Below are positions 1 through 7,728 of a DNA stretch of 64,000 bases, in pieces; the stretch's first letter is position 1, and every line of letters starts with the position of its first letter. Both the position numbers and the translations under genes were made by a program. The stretch spans positions 1 through 64,000 of the forward strand of contig NZ_SPQK01000016.1 of assembly GCF_004570875.1 (NCBI RefSeq), written 5' to 3'. Under the pieces are notes generated by a model. The model saw only the letters and a program-made list of their open reading frames with translations. It searched no databases and was not told where the DNA came from. This stretch comes from Blastococcus sp. CT_GayMR16 (GTDB taxonomy: Bacteria; Actinomycetota; Actinomycetes; Mycobacteriales; Geodermatophilaceae).

Positions 1-2
1 CC

Positions 3-512
3 TTCGTGGCCAACACGTTCGTGCCGCTGGAGACCTTTCCGTCGGTGCTGCGGCACTTCGCGGAATGGAACCCGGTGTCCTCGGTCGTGCAGGCGGCCCG
101 CAACCTGTTCGGCAACTCCTTCGGCGCGCTCGCCATCGGCACCGGCCGGGCCTCCCGGCGCGGGTTCGTCCTCGACTCCGCCGTCGACCGGCTGACCGAG
201 GCCGCCTACGCGAGCGCCCTGTGGGCCGCCGGGGCGCCGGGCTGGCTGGCCGTCGTCTTCGGGGCGCTGTGCTGGCTGCCCGACTACCTGCGCGCGCGGG
301 CCGGCCAGGCGGGGGTGGCCGAGACCGGGGCGCTGTCGGTGTGGGAACGGCCGACGCGGGTGATCATGACCGGCCTCACGCTGGTGGGCGCGGGGGTGCT
401 CGCCGGTGCGGCCGAGCTGCTGGTGACCGTGGGGACGGCGGCCGGCGCACTTCTCGGGGTCGTCGCCGTCACCCAGTTGGGGGTCTCGCTGCGCCGGATG
501 CTGGCCGATTGA
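3..512 (+). CDS. ABC-2 permease tail fused in frame to CDP-alcohol phosphatidyltransferase tail (5' end outside window)
   Basis: The reading frame is open to the left edge, so the protein begins before the window. The first ~37 visible residues (ANTFVPLETFP, then FAEWNPVSSVVQAAR) are the C-terminal signature of DrrB-type ABC-2 drug/lipid permeases. From about base 120 the same frame reads GALAIGTGRASRRG followed by GFVLDSAVDR, which is the G-x3-D-x3-D end of the CDP-alcohol phosphatidyltransferase motif, with two hydrophobic segments and an ERPTRV stretch after it. The leading Asp of that motif (DG-x2-A) is a Phe here, so the phosphatidyltransferase half lacks a catalytic Asp and its N-terminal helices. 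This could be a real deletion fusion or a misassembly. Transferase activity is unlikely. Confidence 0.7.
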   Translation, partial: FVANTFVPLETFPSVLRHFAEWNPVSSVVQAARNLFGNSFGALAIGTGRASRRGFVLDSAVDRLTEAAYASALWAAGAPGWLAVVFGALCWLPDYLRARAGQAGVAETGALSVWERPTRVIMTGLTLVGAGVLAGAAELLVTVGTAAGALLGVVAVTQLGVSLRRMLAD

Positions 513-654
513 GCAGGACCGGAACCGCTGTGCCGACCTGCGCCATTGGGCCGACCGCCGGAGGGGCTCTTAGAGTGTTCCGGTGCGCTGCTCCGCAGTA
601 GCGCGCAAGACAATCGCGCGGCCCTTCCGCCGATCCAGCCTTAGGGAGCGTTCC

Positions 655-1626
655 GTGCCCGTTGCCGTCACCGGCTCCATCGCCACCGACCACCTGATGA
701 CCTTCCCCGGGAAGTTCACCGAGCAGTTCGTCGAAGGGCAGATGGAGAACGTCTCGCTCTCCTTCCTCGTTGACGACCTCGTGCAGCACCGGGGCGGCGC
801 GGGCGCGAACATGGCCTACGGGCTGGGCCTGCTGGGCCTGCAGCCGGTCCTCGTCGGCGCGGTGGGCAGCGACTTCGCCGAGTACGAGGCGTGGCTGAAG
901 CGGCACGGCGTGGACACCCAGAGCGTGCACTGGTCGGAGCTGAAGCACACGGCCCGCTTCGTCTGCACGACCGACGCGTCGAACAACCAGATCGCGTCCT
1001 TCTACTCGGGCGCGATGTCGGAGGCCGGGAACATCGAGCTGGGCCCGGTCGTCGACCGGGTCGGCGAACTCGACCTCGTGGTGATCGGCCCCAACGACCC
1101 GAAGGCCATGGTGCGGCACACCGAGGAGTGCCGTCAGCGCGGCTTCGCCTTCGCGGCCGACCCCAGCCAGCAGCTGGCCTGGGCCGACGGCGAGATGATC
1201 CGCGGCCTGGTCGACGGCGCCGACCTGCTGTTCACCAACGAGTACGAGTCGCACCTGCTCCAGCAGAAGACCGGCTGGGACGTCGACGAGGTGCTCTCCC
1301 GCGTCGGCACCTGGGTCACCACCCGGGCGGCCGAGGGGATCCTCGTCCGCCAGGCCGACGCCGAGCCCATCTCGGTCATCGCCGTGCCGGAGACCAAGCC
1401 GGTCGAGCCCACCGGTGGCGGCGACGCGCTGCGCGCCGGGTTCATCGCCGGCCGGATGTGGGGTCTGAGCCTGGAGCGGGCCACCCAGCTCGGCTCCGCC
1501 GTCGCGACCGCCGCGGTCGAGGTCATCGGCACGCAGGAGTACGACCTGCCCAAGGAGAGCTTCCTGTCCCGGTTCGCCGACGCTTTCGGTGCCGACGCCG
1601 CCGACGAGGTCGCCCCGCATCTGTGA
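655..1626 (+). CDS. adoK: Adenosine kinase, PfkB family
   Basis: A 323-residue PfkB-family kinase that phosphorylates adenosine to AMP in purine salvage, in the cytoplasm. It follows the mycobacterial AdoK/CbhK pattern almost end to end: N-terminal VTGSIATDHLM, the FPGKF and VSLSFLVDD segments, HRGGAGANMA, ASFYSGAMSEA, FAADPSQQ, and the C-terminal anion-hole/catalytic motif PTGGGDALRAGF, whose Asp is the expected base. GTG at 655 is chosen over the in-frame ATG at 583 because the family starts at this point and a purine-rich site (TTAGGGAGCG) sits just upstream. It stands alone and ends in a hairpin at 1630. Adenosine is the likely substrate by similarity; ribokinase-like activity cannot be excluded. 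Confidence 0.93.
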   Translation: MPVAVTGSIATDHLMTFPGKFTEQFVEGQMENVSLSFLVDDLVQHRGGAGANMAYGLGLLGLQPVLVGAVGSDFAEYEAWLKRHGVDTQSVHWSELKHTARFVCTTDASNNQIASFYSGAMSEAGNIELGPVVDRVGELDLVVIGPNDPKAMVRHTEECRQRGFAFAADPSQQLAWADGEMIRGLVDGADLLFTNEYESHLLQQKTGWDVDEVLSRVGTWVTTRAAEGILVRQADAEPISVIAVPETKPVEPTGGGDALRAGFIAGRMWGLSLERATQLGSAVATAAVEVIGTQEYDLPKESFLSRFADAFGADAADEVAPHL

Positions 1627-1629
1627 CAT

Positions 1630-1648
1630 TGCGGTCCTCCGGACCGCA
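1630..1648. terminator. Hairpin terminator between convergent genes
   Basis: Perfect 8-bp arms (TGCGGTCC / GGACCGCA) separated by a 3-nt loop, starting 3 bases after the adenosine kinase stop. No T-run follows, as is usual for high-GC actinobacteria. It may serve both this gene and the minus-strand operon ending at 1764. Confidence 0.6.
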
Positions 1649-1763
1649 CCCCCTCCAGGAGCCGTACCCCGGCTGCGGCGAGGGTGTTCGAGTGTCCCCG
1701 GCGGGGACCCTTCGGGCCCCACACCGGGTCCACCGTTCCGTACCCGTCGGTGGTCGGCTGCTG

Positions 1764-2420
1764 CTACTTCCTCCTGACGGCTTCTCCGATGCTGGGGTCT
1801 TCTTGCCACTTCGTGAAGGGGATGCGGCGGATCTCGAGGATCTCGCCGAGGGTGCTCCATTCGTTGCCGCCGAGGCGGGCCAGCGGGTGGAGGCTCTCGA
1901 TCCGGGGGCGGCCGTCCCGGACGGCGGTCTCCCAGACGCTGATCGCCTGCACGCGGCCGAAGACGACGGTGCTGTCGCCCAGGCGGACCGTGGAGTGCAG
2001 GGTGCACTCGACGGCGACGGGTGACTCCGCCACCCGGGGGACGCCGACCCGCTCGCTGGGCTCCAGCCGGACGCCGCACGCCTCGGCCTCGCTCGTGCCG
2101 GGCGGGAAATCGGTGCCGGTGGCGTTGACCTGCTCGAAGAGCGCCTCGGGCGTGAGGCTGACGGTGAACTCGCCGGTCGCCTCGACGTTGCGCAGCGAAT
2201 CCTTCCGTCCGACCGAGGTGAACTGGATGACGGGCGGCTTCACGCAGGCCACCGTGTAGAAGGAGTGCGGCGCGAGGTTGATGACCCCGTCGGCCGACTG
2301 GCTGCAGACCCACGCGATGGGCCGGGGCACCACCACGGAGTTCATGACCCGGTAGAAGGCCGTCGGCTCCATCTCCTGGGGATCGAAGAGCACGCGGGCG
2401 GGGGAGTCGGCGGAGGTCAC
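1764..2420 (-). CDS. Flavin reductase-like FMN-binding protein
   Basis: A 218-residue protein of the flavin reductase-like/FMN-binding split-barrel family. The recognisable core is FYRVMNSVVVPRPIAWVCS, then NLAPHSFYTVACVKPP and the RKDSLRNVEATGEFTVS segment typical of this family. It is probably cytoplasmic and binds FMN; the substrate cannot be told. It is the last gene of the minus-strand operon. Its GTG start at 2420 overlaps the stop of the glycosyltransferase by four bases, indicating translational coupling. The operon includes carotenoid genes, but a role in carotenoid chemistry is only a guess. Confidence 0.85.
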   Translation of the reverse strand: MTSADSPARVLFDPQEMEPTAFYRVMNSVVVPRPIAWVCSQSADGVINLAPHSFYTVACVKPPVIQFTSVGRKDSLRNVEATGEFTVSLTPEALFEQVNATGTDFPPGTSEAEACGVRLEPSERVGVPRVAESPVAVECTLHSTVRLGDSTVVFGRVQAISVWETAVRDGRPRIESLHPLARLGGNEWSTLGEILEIRRIPFTKWQEDPSIGEAVRRK

Positions 2421-3559
2421 GTGCCCATCGTCGCCGGACCGCTGTGGTCCGGCGCGGGCAGGGCCCGGCCGCGCCAGCGCAGCGTGCCGCGGCGGCGACC
2501 GATCACCGAATGCGCCATCAGCAGATCGAGGACCAGCACCGACAGCGGATGCGCCAGGGTGTCGGGCCACAGCCGCCCGCCCGTGCCGGCGGCCACGACC
2601 GCCCGCCCCGCCGTGCCCGCGACGTACCCGAGCAACCCGGCGCGGGACCCGCGGAGAGCCGCGAGCGGGGGCACGACCCAGACCGCGGTCAGGACGACCG
2701 CGGCGGCGGTGCTCGCCACCGGAGAGCCGCCGACCGCGCCCCACAGCGACTTGGCGTACCCATCCCGCAGGGCGGGCCAGCCGTCGTACATGCGGCAGGC
2801 GGCGAGCCGGGAGCCGTCGACGGGGCCGCCTCGGCCACCGGACCGTTTCACCGCCCGCAGCAGCGCGATGTCCTCGAGCACCTCGCCGCGCACCGCCCCG
2901 TGCCCGCCCGCGCGGTCGTAGCCGCTGCGGGTGAGCACCAGGAACTGGCCGTTGGCCGCGGCGAGGGACGGCCGCGGCGACCGCTCGGCGATGCGGAGCG
3001 GCAGCGTCGTCGCCCACAACCACTGCTGGAGCGGCTGGACCAGTCGCTCGGCGGCGCTGCCGGCGAGCTGACGCGGCCACGGGGACACCAGGTCGAGGCG
3101 GTGCCGGTCCAGCACCGCGATCGCTCCGGCCAGCGCGTCGGGGAAGAGGCGGACGTCGGCGTCGACGAACGCGACGATGCTGTCGTCCGCCCGGTCCGCG
3201 GCGTCGACCCCGACGGCGCAGGCGTGCGGCTTGCCGAGCCAGCCCGGCGGGGGCGGGTCGGCGGTCACGAGCCGGATCCGCGGGTCGGGCACGGCCCGCA
3301 CGAGGTCCGCCGTCCCGTCGGTCGAGCCGTCGTCGACGACGACGACCCGGAGGTCGTCGACACCGCGCTGGTCGAGCAGCGCGGCCAGGCAGCCGCCGAC
3401 CTGGTCTGCCTCGTCCCGGGCCGGCAGCACCACCGTGACGCGACGTCGGACCGGCGGGGGGTCGGCCGGCGGTCGCCGGAGCAGGGCGACGTTGATCGCC
3501 GCGTGCACGGCACCGGCCACCGAGATGCCGGCCAGGACCCGGACGAGCCGACCGCTCAC
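2417..3559 (-). CDS. Family 2 glycosyltransferase, carotenoid-associated (CruG-like)
   Basis: A 380-residue GT-A glycosyltransferase. After an N-terminal hydrophobic segment come VTVVLPARDEA, VVVVDDGSTDGTADL (nucleotide-sugar binding Asp residues), a DADVRLFPDAL D-x-D region, and ANGQFLVLTR with GEVLEDIALLRAVK, the acceptor/catalytic region of GT2 enzymes. Two or three hydrophobic helices close the protein, so it is likely membrane associated. GTG at 3559 overlaps the stop of the CruF-like gene (GTGA). CruF followed by a GT2 enzyme is the known cruF-cruG arrangement, in which the glycosyltransferase decorates the hydroxylated carotenoid end group. The sugar and the exact acceptor cannot be read from sequence. 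Confidence 0.82.
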   Translation of the reverse strand: MSGRLVRVLAGISVAGAVHAAINVALLRRPPADPPPVRRRVTVVLPARDEADQVGGCLAALLDQRGVDDLRVVVVDDGSTDGTADLVRAVPDPRIRLVTADPPPPGWLGKPHACAVGVDAADRADDSIVAFVDADVRLFPDALAGAIAVLDRHRLDLVSPWPRQLAGSAAERLVQPLQQWLWATTLPLRIAERSPRPSLAAANGQFLVLTRSGYDRAGGHGAVRGEVLEDIALLRAVKRSGGRGGPVDGSRLAACRMYDGWPALRDGYAKSLWGAVGGSPVASTAAAVVLTAVWVVPPLAALRGSRAGLLGYVAGTAGRAVVAAGTGGRLWPDTLAHPLSVLVLDLLMAHSVIGRRRGTLRWRGRALPAPDHSGPATMGT

Positions 3560-4383
3560 CTGGCGCTCAGTCCTGCGCGGTGCTGGACGAGCAGCGTTCC
3601 CAGCACGGGCACCGCGAGGCCGGCGCCCCAGGCGGCCGAGCCGGGCAGGCCCAGCCAGCCCGCATGCGCCAGCGCTCCGCCCAGGGTCATCCAGGCGATC
3701 GCGAGCAGCGGGGCGGCGTCCCCGATCCGTGGTGCAGCGGCCACGGACGTCCGCGTCACCATCCGGTCGAGCAGCACCATCACGACGACGCCGGCGAGCA
3801 GCCACCCGGCCAGGTTGGTCAGGGGCACGGTCGGGATGCCGGGCAACCCGGGTGACGGATCCGACCAGGTCCAGTACCCGGCCTGCACCAACTGCGGGTC
3901 CAGGACGACGTCCCAGGCGGCGAAGACCGCCGCCGCCACCCCGATCCGGACGGCGGTCCGTCGTCCGGACCGCACCGGGCGCGTCAGCCGGTCGGCGAGC
4001 ACCCAGCTGGGCCACGCGATCATCAGCCAGGCGAGCGGCACGAGGAACGGCACCCCGAGCAGGGTGGGGCCGAGGGCGTCGCTGTAGGTGTACCTGCCAT
4101 AGGGGAAGCCGGTGGCCAGGCCGAGGGCCTCGAAGCTCACCGCGGCGAGCACCACCAGGAGGGCGAGCCCCGCGCCGACCCGGGCACCACGGCTCAGGCC
4201 TGCGTGCGTGACCGACAGCCCGGCGCCCAGCACCACGATCGTCCAGCTCACGGCGTCCCGACCCGCGCCGGACGTCAGGGGATAGGCGATCGCGGTCAGG
4301 ACGAGCAGCACGGCGAGCGCCATCGGCACCGCCCGCCGGCGGACCGCCGCGGACGAGCCGTGGACGAGGACGGCTGTCGTCAC
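3556..4383 (-). CDS. cruF: Carotenoid biosynthesis membrane protein, CruF-type 1',2'-hydratase
   Basis: A 275-residue integral membrane protein with about seven hydrophobic helices. Family hallmarks are FEALGLATGFPYGRYTYSD, GVPFLVPLAWLMIAWPSW, and AAWDVVLDPQLVQAGYW, which match the DUF422/CruF family of carotenoid 1',2'-hydratases. These hydrate the psi end of acyclic carotenoids, creating the hydroxyl later glycosylated. The GTG start overlaps the stop of the upstream desaturase-like gene (GTGA at 4380-4383), and its own stop overlaps the downstream glycosyltransferase start. Family assignment is firm; the specific carotenoid product is inferred from the neighbours. Confidence 0.87.
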   Translation of the reverse strand: MTTAVLVHGSSAAVRRRAVPMALAVLLVLTAIAYPLTSGAGRDAVSWTIVVLGAGLSVTHAGLSRGARVGAGLALLVVLAAVSFEALGLATGFPYGRYTYSDALGPTLLGVPFLVPLAWLMIAWPSWVLADRLTRPVRSGRRTAVRIGVAAAVFAAWDVVLDPQLVQAGYWTWSDPSPGLPGIPTVPLTNLAGWLLAGVVVMVLLDRMVTRTSVAAAPRIGDAAPLLAIAWMTLGGALAHAGWLGLPGSAAWGAGLAVPVLGTLLVQHRAGLSAR

Positions 4384-6035
4384 CGACGAAATCCTGCGAC
4401 GGCGCGGCGCACCGCGGCCCGGCCACGGGCGAGCGGACGACGGTCGCCGAGCAGTACGCCGGCCGCCGTCCGACCGGAGTTGCCCGACACCCCGCCGCCG
4501 GGATGCGTGGATGCTCCGGCCAGGTAGAGGCCGGGCAGGCCCGGAACCCGGTAGCCGGACAGTGCGGGCGTGGGCCGGAAGCCGAACATGCTGGCCAGTC
4601 CCATCTCCACGTGCATGACGTTGCCACGCGGCAGCGACAGTTCGCGTTCCAGCTCCAGGGGCGTCTGTACGTACAGCCGCTGTACCGACTGCGCGAAGCC
4701 CGGAGCGAACCGGTCGACGGCGTCGATCAGTCGGCGTGCTTCTGCGTCGGCGAGGGAGTCCCAGTCCGCGCCGTCGGCCAGCTCGTAGGGGTACCACTGG
4801 CCCCAGATCGTGACGACGTGCTGCCCCGGCGGGGCGAGCGTGTCGTCGCTGGCGGAGAAGCACATCGCCAGCGGGACCGGGGACCTCGGCAGTCGGCCGG
4901 CGGCCCAGTCGCCGTGCGCAGCGGCCAGCTCGGCCCGGTCGGTGCACAGAAGTTGCAGTCCCTGTAACGACTGGGTGGCCGGTGCGCCCGGGTAGGCGGG
5001 CAGTGCGTCGGTGAGCGCCCGGACGACGAGGCCGAACCCGTTGCCGAGCGGCGGTGTGGCGTCGGCGAGGGCCGGTGGCGCGAACTCGCCGGCCAGGTCG
5101 CGGGTCGCCAGCACGTGGCAGGCGGCCACGACGGCAGGTGCGGCCACCCGTCGTCCGGAGACCGTCTCGATCCCGGTGACCCGGCCGTCCGCGACGAGCA
5201 GTCGCGCGGCGCCGTCGCCGAGGACGACCCGGCCGCCGTCGGACTCCAGCCGCCGGCGCAGCGCGGCGGTGAGCCCACCCGAGCCACCGACCGGGTGACC
5301 GGGCGGGACGTCGTGCAGCAGGGTGGCCCAGGCGACCATGGCCGCGGTGCCCGGTTCGGACATCGGCGGCCCCGACTGGGCACCGAACCAGGCCAGGGCC
5401 GCCTTCAGTCGCTCGCTGGTGAACCAGCGGTCCAGCAGCGCATCGCCGGACCCGAGGAAGTCCACCGCGAGATCGGCACCCGGCGTGCGGGGCCGCCCGC
5501 CCGCCGGCGCGCCCATCGGCCAGAAGGAACGGACCAGGCCGGCAGGGGTGGGCCGACGGCCGAAGGACGCGGCGACCGCCCGGCTGCGCGGGGCCCAGAC
5601 GGCCACGAACTGCCGGTAGGCCTCCGCGTCCTCCGGGCCGCACGCGGCCGCGATCGAGGTGCAGGTCGCGTCGAGGTCGACCGAGAAGACCAGCGGCTGC
5701 CCGTCCGGTCCGGGGTCGCCCGGCGACGGCGCGGGGGCGAAGCCCCAGGGGTCGCAGTCGAGATAGCGCAGCCCGTGGGCCGCGAGGTCCAGGTCCTCGA
5801 CGATGCCGCTCTGCCGGACGATGACGTGCGCGCTCGAGCCGCGGTCGACGAGGACGCCGGGCCAGCGCTCCACGGTGGACACCGCGCCGCCGAGGACGTC
5901 GTCGGACTCCACGACCTCCACCGAGAGCCCGGCCCGGGCCAGGTAGCAGGCCGCGACCAGACCGTTGTGGCCCGCGCCGACGACGACGACGTCGACCGCT
6001 GCGCCAGGGGGGAGCGTCGGGGGAGGGGGCGCCAC
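4380..6035 (-). CDS. FAD-dependent carotenoid desaturase/ketolase-like oxidoreductase (CrtI/CrtO family)
   Basis: A 551-residue flavoenzyme. Near the N-terminus is the Rossmann dinucleotide-binding motif VVVVGAGHNGLVAACYLARA followed by a ribose-binding acidic residue (VEVVES) and the GG of DDVLGGAVST. Near the C-terminus is the family signature PGLYLAGASTHPGGGVSGN, typical of phytoene desaturase and CrtO-type ketolase relatives. GTG at 6035 begins 2 bases after the acetyltransferase stop. Followed by cruF and a glycosyltransferase, so it most likely introduces a double bond (or keto group) in an acyclic carotenoid before or after hydration. Which of the two reactions cannot be decided from sequence. 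Confidence 0.85.
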   Translation of the reverse strand: MAPPPPTLPPGAAVDVVVVGAGHNGLVAACYLARAGLSVEVVESDDVLGGAVSTVERWPGVLVDRGSSAHVIVRQSGIVEDLDLAAHGLRYLDCDPWGFAPAPSPGDPGPDGQPLVFSVDLDATCTSIAAACGPEDAEAYRQFVAVWAPRSRAVAASFGRRPTPAGLVRSFWPMGAPAGGRPRTPGADLAVDFLGSGDALLDRWFTSERLKAALAWFGAQSGPPMSEPGTAAMVAWATLLHDVPPGHPVGGSGGLTAALRRRLESDGGRVVLGDGAARLLVADGRVTGIETVSGRRVAAPAVVAACHVLATRDLAGEFAPPALADATPPLGNGFGLVVRALTDALPAYPGAPATQSLQGLQLLCTDRAELAAAHGDWAAGRLPRSPVPLAMCFSASDDTLAPPGQHVVTIWGQWYPYELADGADWDSLADAEARRLIDAVDRFAPGFAQSVQRLYVQTPLELERELSLPRGNVMHVEMGLASMFGFRPTPALSGYRVPGLPGLYLAGASTHPGGGVSGNSGRTAAGVLLGDRRPLARGRAAVRRAVAGFRR

Positions 6036-6037
6036 GC

Positions 6038-6625
6038 TCAGCTGTTCGCCGGGACTGGTTCGCGTGGATGCAGGGGCAGGCGGGCGCCCAGGATGGCGAA
6101 GGGACGCGCGTCGCCCGGGAAGTGGTAGCCGCGCGCCAGGTCGATGAACCCGTCCGCGTGGTAGAGCCGGAACGCCTTGGTGTCGGCGTCGGGAGTGGAC
6201 AGCAGCGCGGCCGGGTGGGGCAGGTCGGCCACCAGGGCGTGCAGCAGCCGTCGTCCCAGGCCCTTGCTCTGGTGGTCGGGGTGGACGTGCAGTTCGCACA
6301 CCTCGAACGCCCCGGGCAGCCACTTCTTCGCCGTCCGCCGGTCCAGTGCGGCGCGCACCTGGTCGTGCCACCACTGCCCGGGCTCGACCAGGTAGCCGTA
6401 GCCGAAGCCGACGAGCTGCTCGCCCTCCGGGGTCGCCTCGAAGGCCCCGACGGCGCGGAAGCCGGGCCGGTCGGTGTGCTGGATGGCGTACCCGTAGCGC
6501 CCGGCGACCACGGCGGCGTCGTAGCCCATGGCCAGCCCGTAGATGGTCAGGGCCTCGTGCATGTGGTCGCGCAGCCAGCGGATCGGCAGCTCGGTGACCC
6601 GGGTCGTGGGCTTGGTGCCGGTCAT
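6038..6625 (-). CDS. GNAT-family N-acetyltransferase
   Basis: A 195-residue acetyltransferase. The acetyl-CoA binding motif A is clear in FEVCELHVHPDHQSKGLGRR (Q/R-x-x-G-x-G/A pattern), followed by TKAFRLYHADGFIDLARGYH, the usual C-terminal beta strand and Tyr region. The substrate is unknown. ATG at 6625 overlaps the stop of the YbaK-like gene (ATGA at 6622-6625). It lies upstream of the carotenoid genes in the same tightly packed operon, but nothing in its sequence ties it to pigment synthesis. Confidence 0.88.
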   Translation of the reverse strand: MTGTKPTTRVTELPIRWLRDHMHEALTIYGLAMGYDAAVVAGRYGYAIQHTDRPGFRAVGAFEATPEGEQLVGFGYGYLVEPGQWWHDQVRAALDRRTAKKWLPGAFEVCELHVHPDHQSKGLGRRLLHALVADLPHPAALLSTPDADTKAFRLYHADGFIDLARGYHFPGDARPFAILGARLPLHPREPVPANS

Positions 6626-7152
6626 GCGCCGACCGCCTTCCCGGCGGTGCCGATGGCGCCGTCCGAGGTCGGCCCGTTGCCGACCTCCGCTGCTGTGCCG
6701 GCGGTCAGCCGGAGCAGCTCTTCATAGCTCGTGGGAAAGATCGAGGCCGGGTGCCCGGCGGCGGCCCAGACGACGTCGTAACGCGCGAGCTCGACGTCGA
6801 CGAGGGTGCCGATCGGCTCCGGGTGGCCGATCGGTGCGACGCCGCCGATGACCTGGCCGGTGTGGCGGAGGACGAAGTCGGCGCGGGCGGGCGCGATGCG
6901 CTCGACGCCCAGCAGGGCGGCCACCTTGGACTCCTCGACGCGGTGCGCCCCGCTGGTGAGGATCAGCACGGGGGAGCCGTCGGCGTCGAAGACCAGGCTG
7001 TTCACGATCGCGCCCACCGGGACGTCGAGAGCAGCCGCGGCGGCGGCGGCCGTGCGGACCTCCGCCGGGAGCATGCGCACCTCACCGGTCCCGCCGGCCT
7101 CCGTGAGCAGCCGGGTGACCGTGGCCACCCGGGGGTGTGCGGGTGCGGTCAT
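6622..7152 (-). CDS. YbaK/EbsC-family aminoacyl-tRNA deacylase
   Basis: A 176-residue protein of the YbaK/EbsC/ProX family, which hydrolyses misacylated tRNAs (typically Cys-tRNAPro or Ala-tRNAPro) in trans. Diagnostic stretches are GAIVNSLVFDADGSPVLILTS, RVEESKVAALLG with the conserved Lys, and GQVIGGVAPIGHPEPI, the substrate-pocket GxxPxGH region. It is the first gene of the six-gene minus-strand operon. Divergent from the DnaE2 operon across a 249-bp gap that holds the SOS box; the box lies about 120 bp upstream of this start, so SOS control of this side is possible but less likely. Confidence 0.87.
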   Translation of the reverse strand: MTAPAHPRVATVTRLLTEAGGTGEVRMLPAEVRTAAAAAAALDVPVGAIVNSLVFDADGSPVLILTSGAHRVEESKVAALLGVERIAPARADFVLRHTGQVIGGVAPIGHPEPIGTLVDVELARYDVVWAAAGHPASIFPTSYEELLRLTAGTAAEVGNGPTSDGAIGTAGKAVGA

Positions 7153-7267
7153 GGCCCGATCCTGCCACCGGGCTCTGTCCGGTGCCCCCTCCGGATGCGT
7201 GCGTGCGACACGGGCACCCGGTCGTGGGCCCCGGTCTTGACGACGACTCCGGGGTCCGGTCTACTGG

Positions 7268-7297
7268 ACAGTGTTCGAACAAACGTTCGAACACTGT
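7268..7297. promoter_or_regulatory. LexA/SOS box
   Basis: A perfect 30-bp palindrome with 13-bp arms and a 4-bp centre (AAAC). Its core TCGAAC-AAAC-GTTCGA (7275-7290) matches the actinobacterial LexA consensus TCGAAC-N4-GTTCGA exactly. It lies 105 bp upstream of the DUF6504 start, in the position expected for SOS control of the DnaE2 operon. Confidence 0.9.
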
Positions 7298-7401
7298 CGG
7301 TCCGCCGCTCCCCGGCCCTTCCCGCCTGGAGCAATGGTCCCGCCCGGAGCGGCGGCCCCGGGCCGGTGCGTGGCGTGGATGGAGACGGTGGGGAGTGGAG
7401 C

Positions 7402-7728
7402 ATGAGCCGGGTACTCGGTGAGACCGCCGGTCGGGTGGGCGAAGAGGTGCAGGTCGAGCGCGGTCCGCTGGGTCCGGTGCAGTTCTGGCGGGGGGAGTCC
7501 CGCTACCTCGTGGGCGAGCTGCTCGACTCCTGGGTGGAGACCCCCGCCTGGTGGCGCCGCGGTGCCGCCGTGGCCGGCGGGGCCTCCGCCGAGCTGGTCG
7601 CGAACCAGGAGGTGTGGCGGGTCGAGGCGGTCCGGGCGGGCCGCTCGCGGACGAGCTTCGCCGGTGTCTACGACCTGTCCTGGGACGCCGCGGGCAACCG
7701 TTGGTGGCTCGTCCGGGTGCACGACTGA
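7402..7728 (+). CDS. DUF6504 family protein
   Basis: A 108-residue conserved actinobacterial protein. It has GPVQFWRGESRYLVGELLDSW, then a Trp-rich half (VETPAWWRR, EVWRVEA, and a C-terminal RWWLVRVHD), matching the small DUF6504 family often found beside DnaE2 or DinB-type polymerases. Function is unknown. ATG at 7402 follows a GGGGAGTGGAG Shine-Dalgarno-like run. Its stop overlaps the next ATG (TGATG at 7726-7730). It is the first gene behind the SOS box, so it should be DNA-damage induced. Confidence 0.8.
   Translation: MSRVLGETAGRVGEEVQVERGPLGPVQFWRGESRYLVGELLDSWVETPAWWRRGAAVAGGASAELVANQEVWRVEAVRAGRSRTSFAGVYDLSWDAAGNRWWLVRVHD

Noticed and set aside
469-2313. Long minus-strand open frame opposite adenosine kinase
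   Set aside because: Arg/Gly/Pro-rich shadow of the high-GC plus-strand gene; no domain patterns, and it crosses real genes on both strands.
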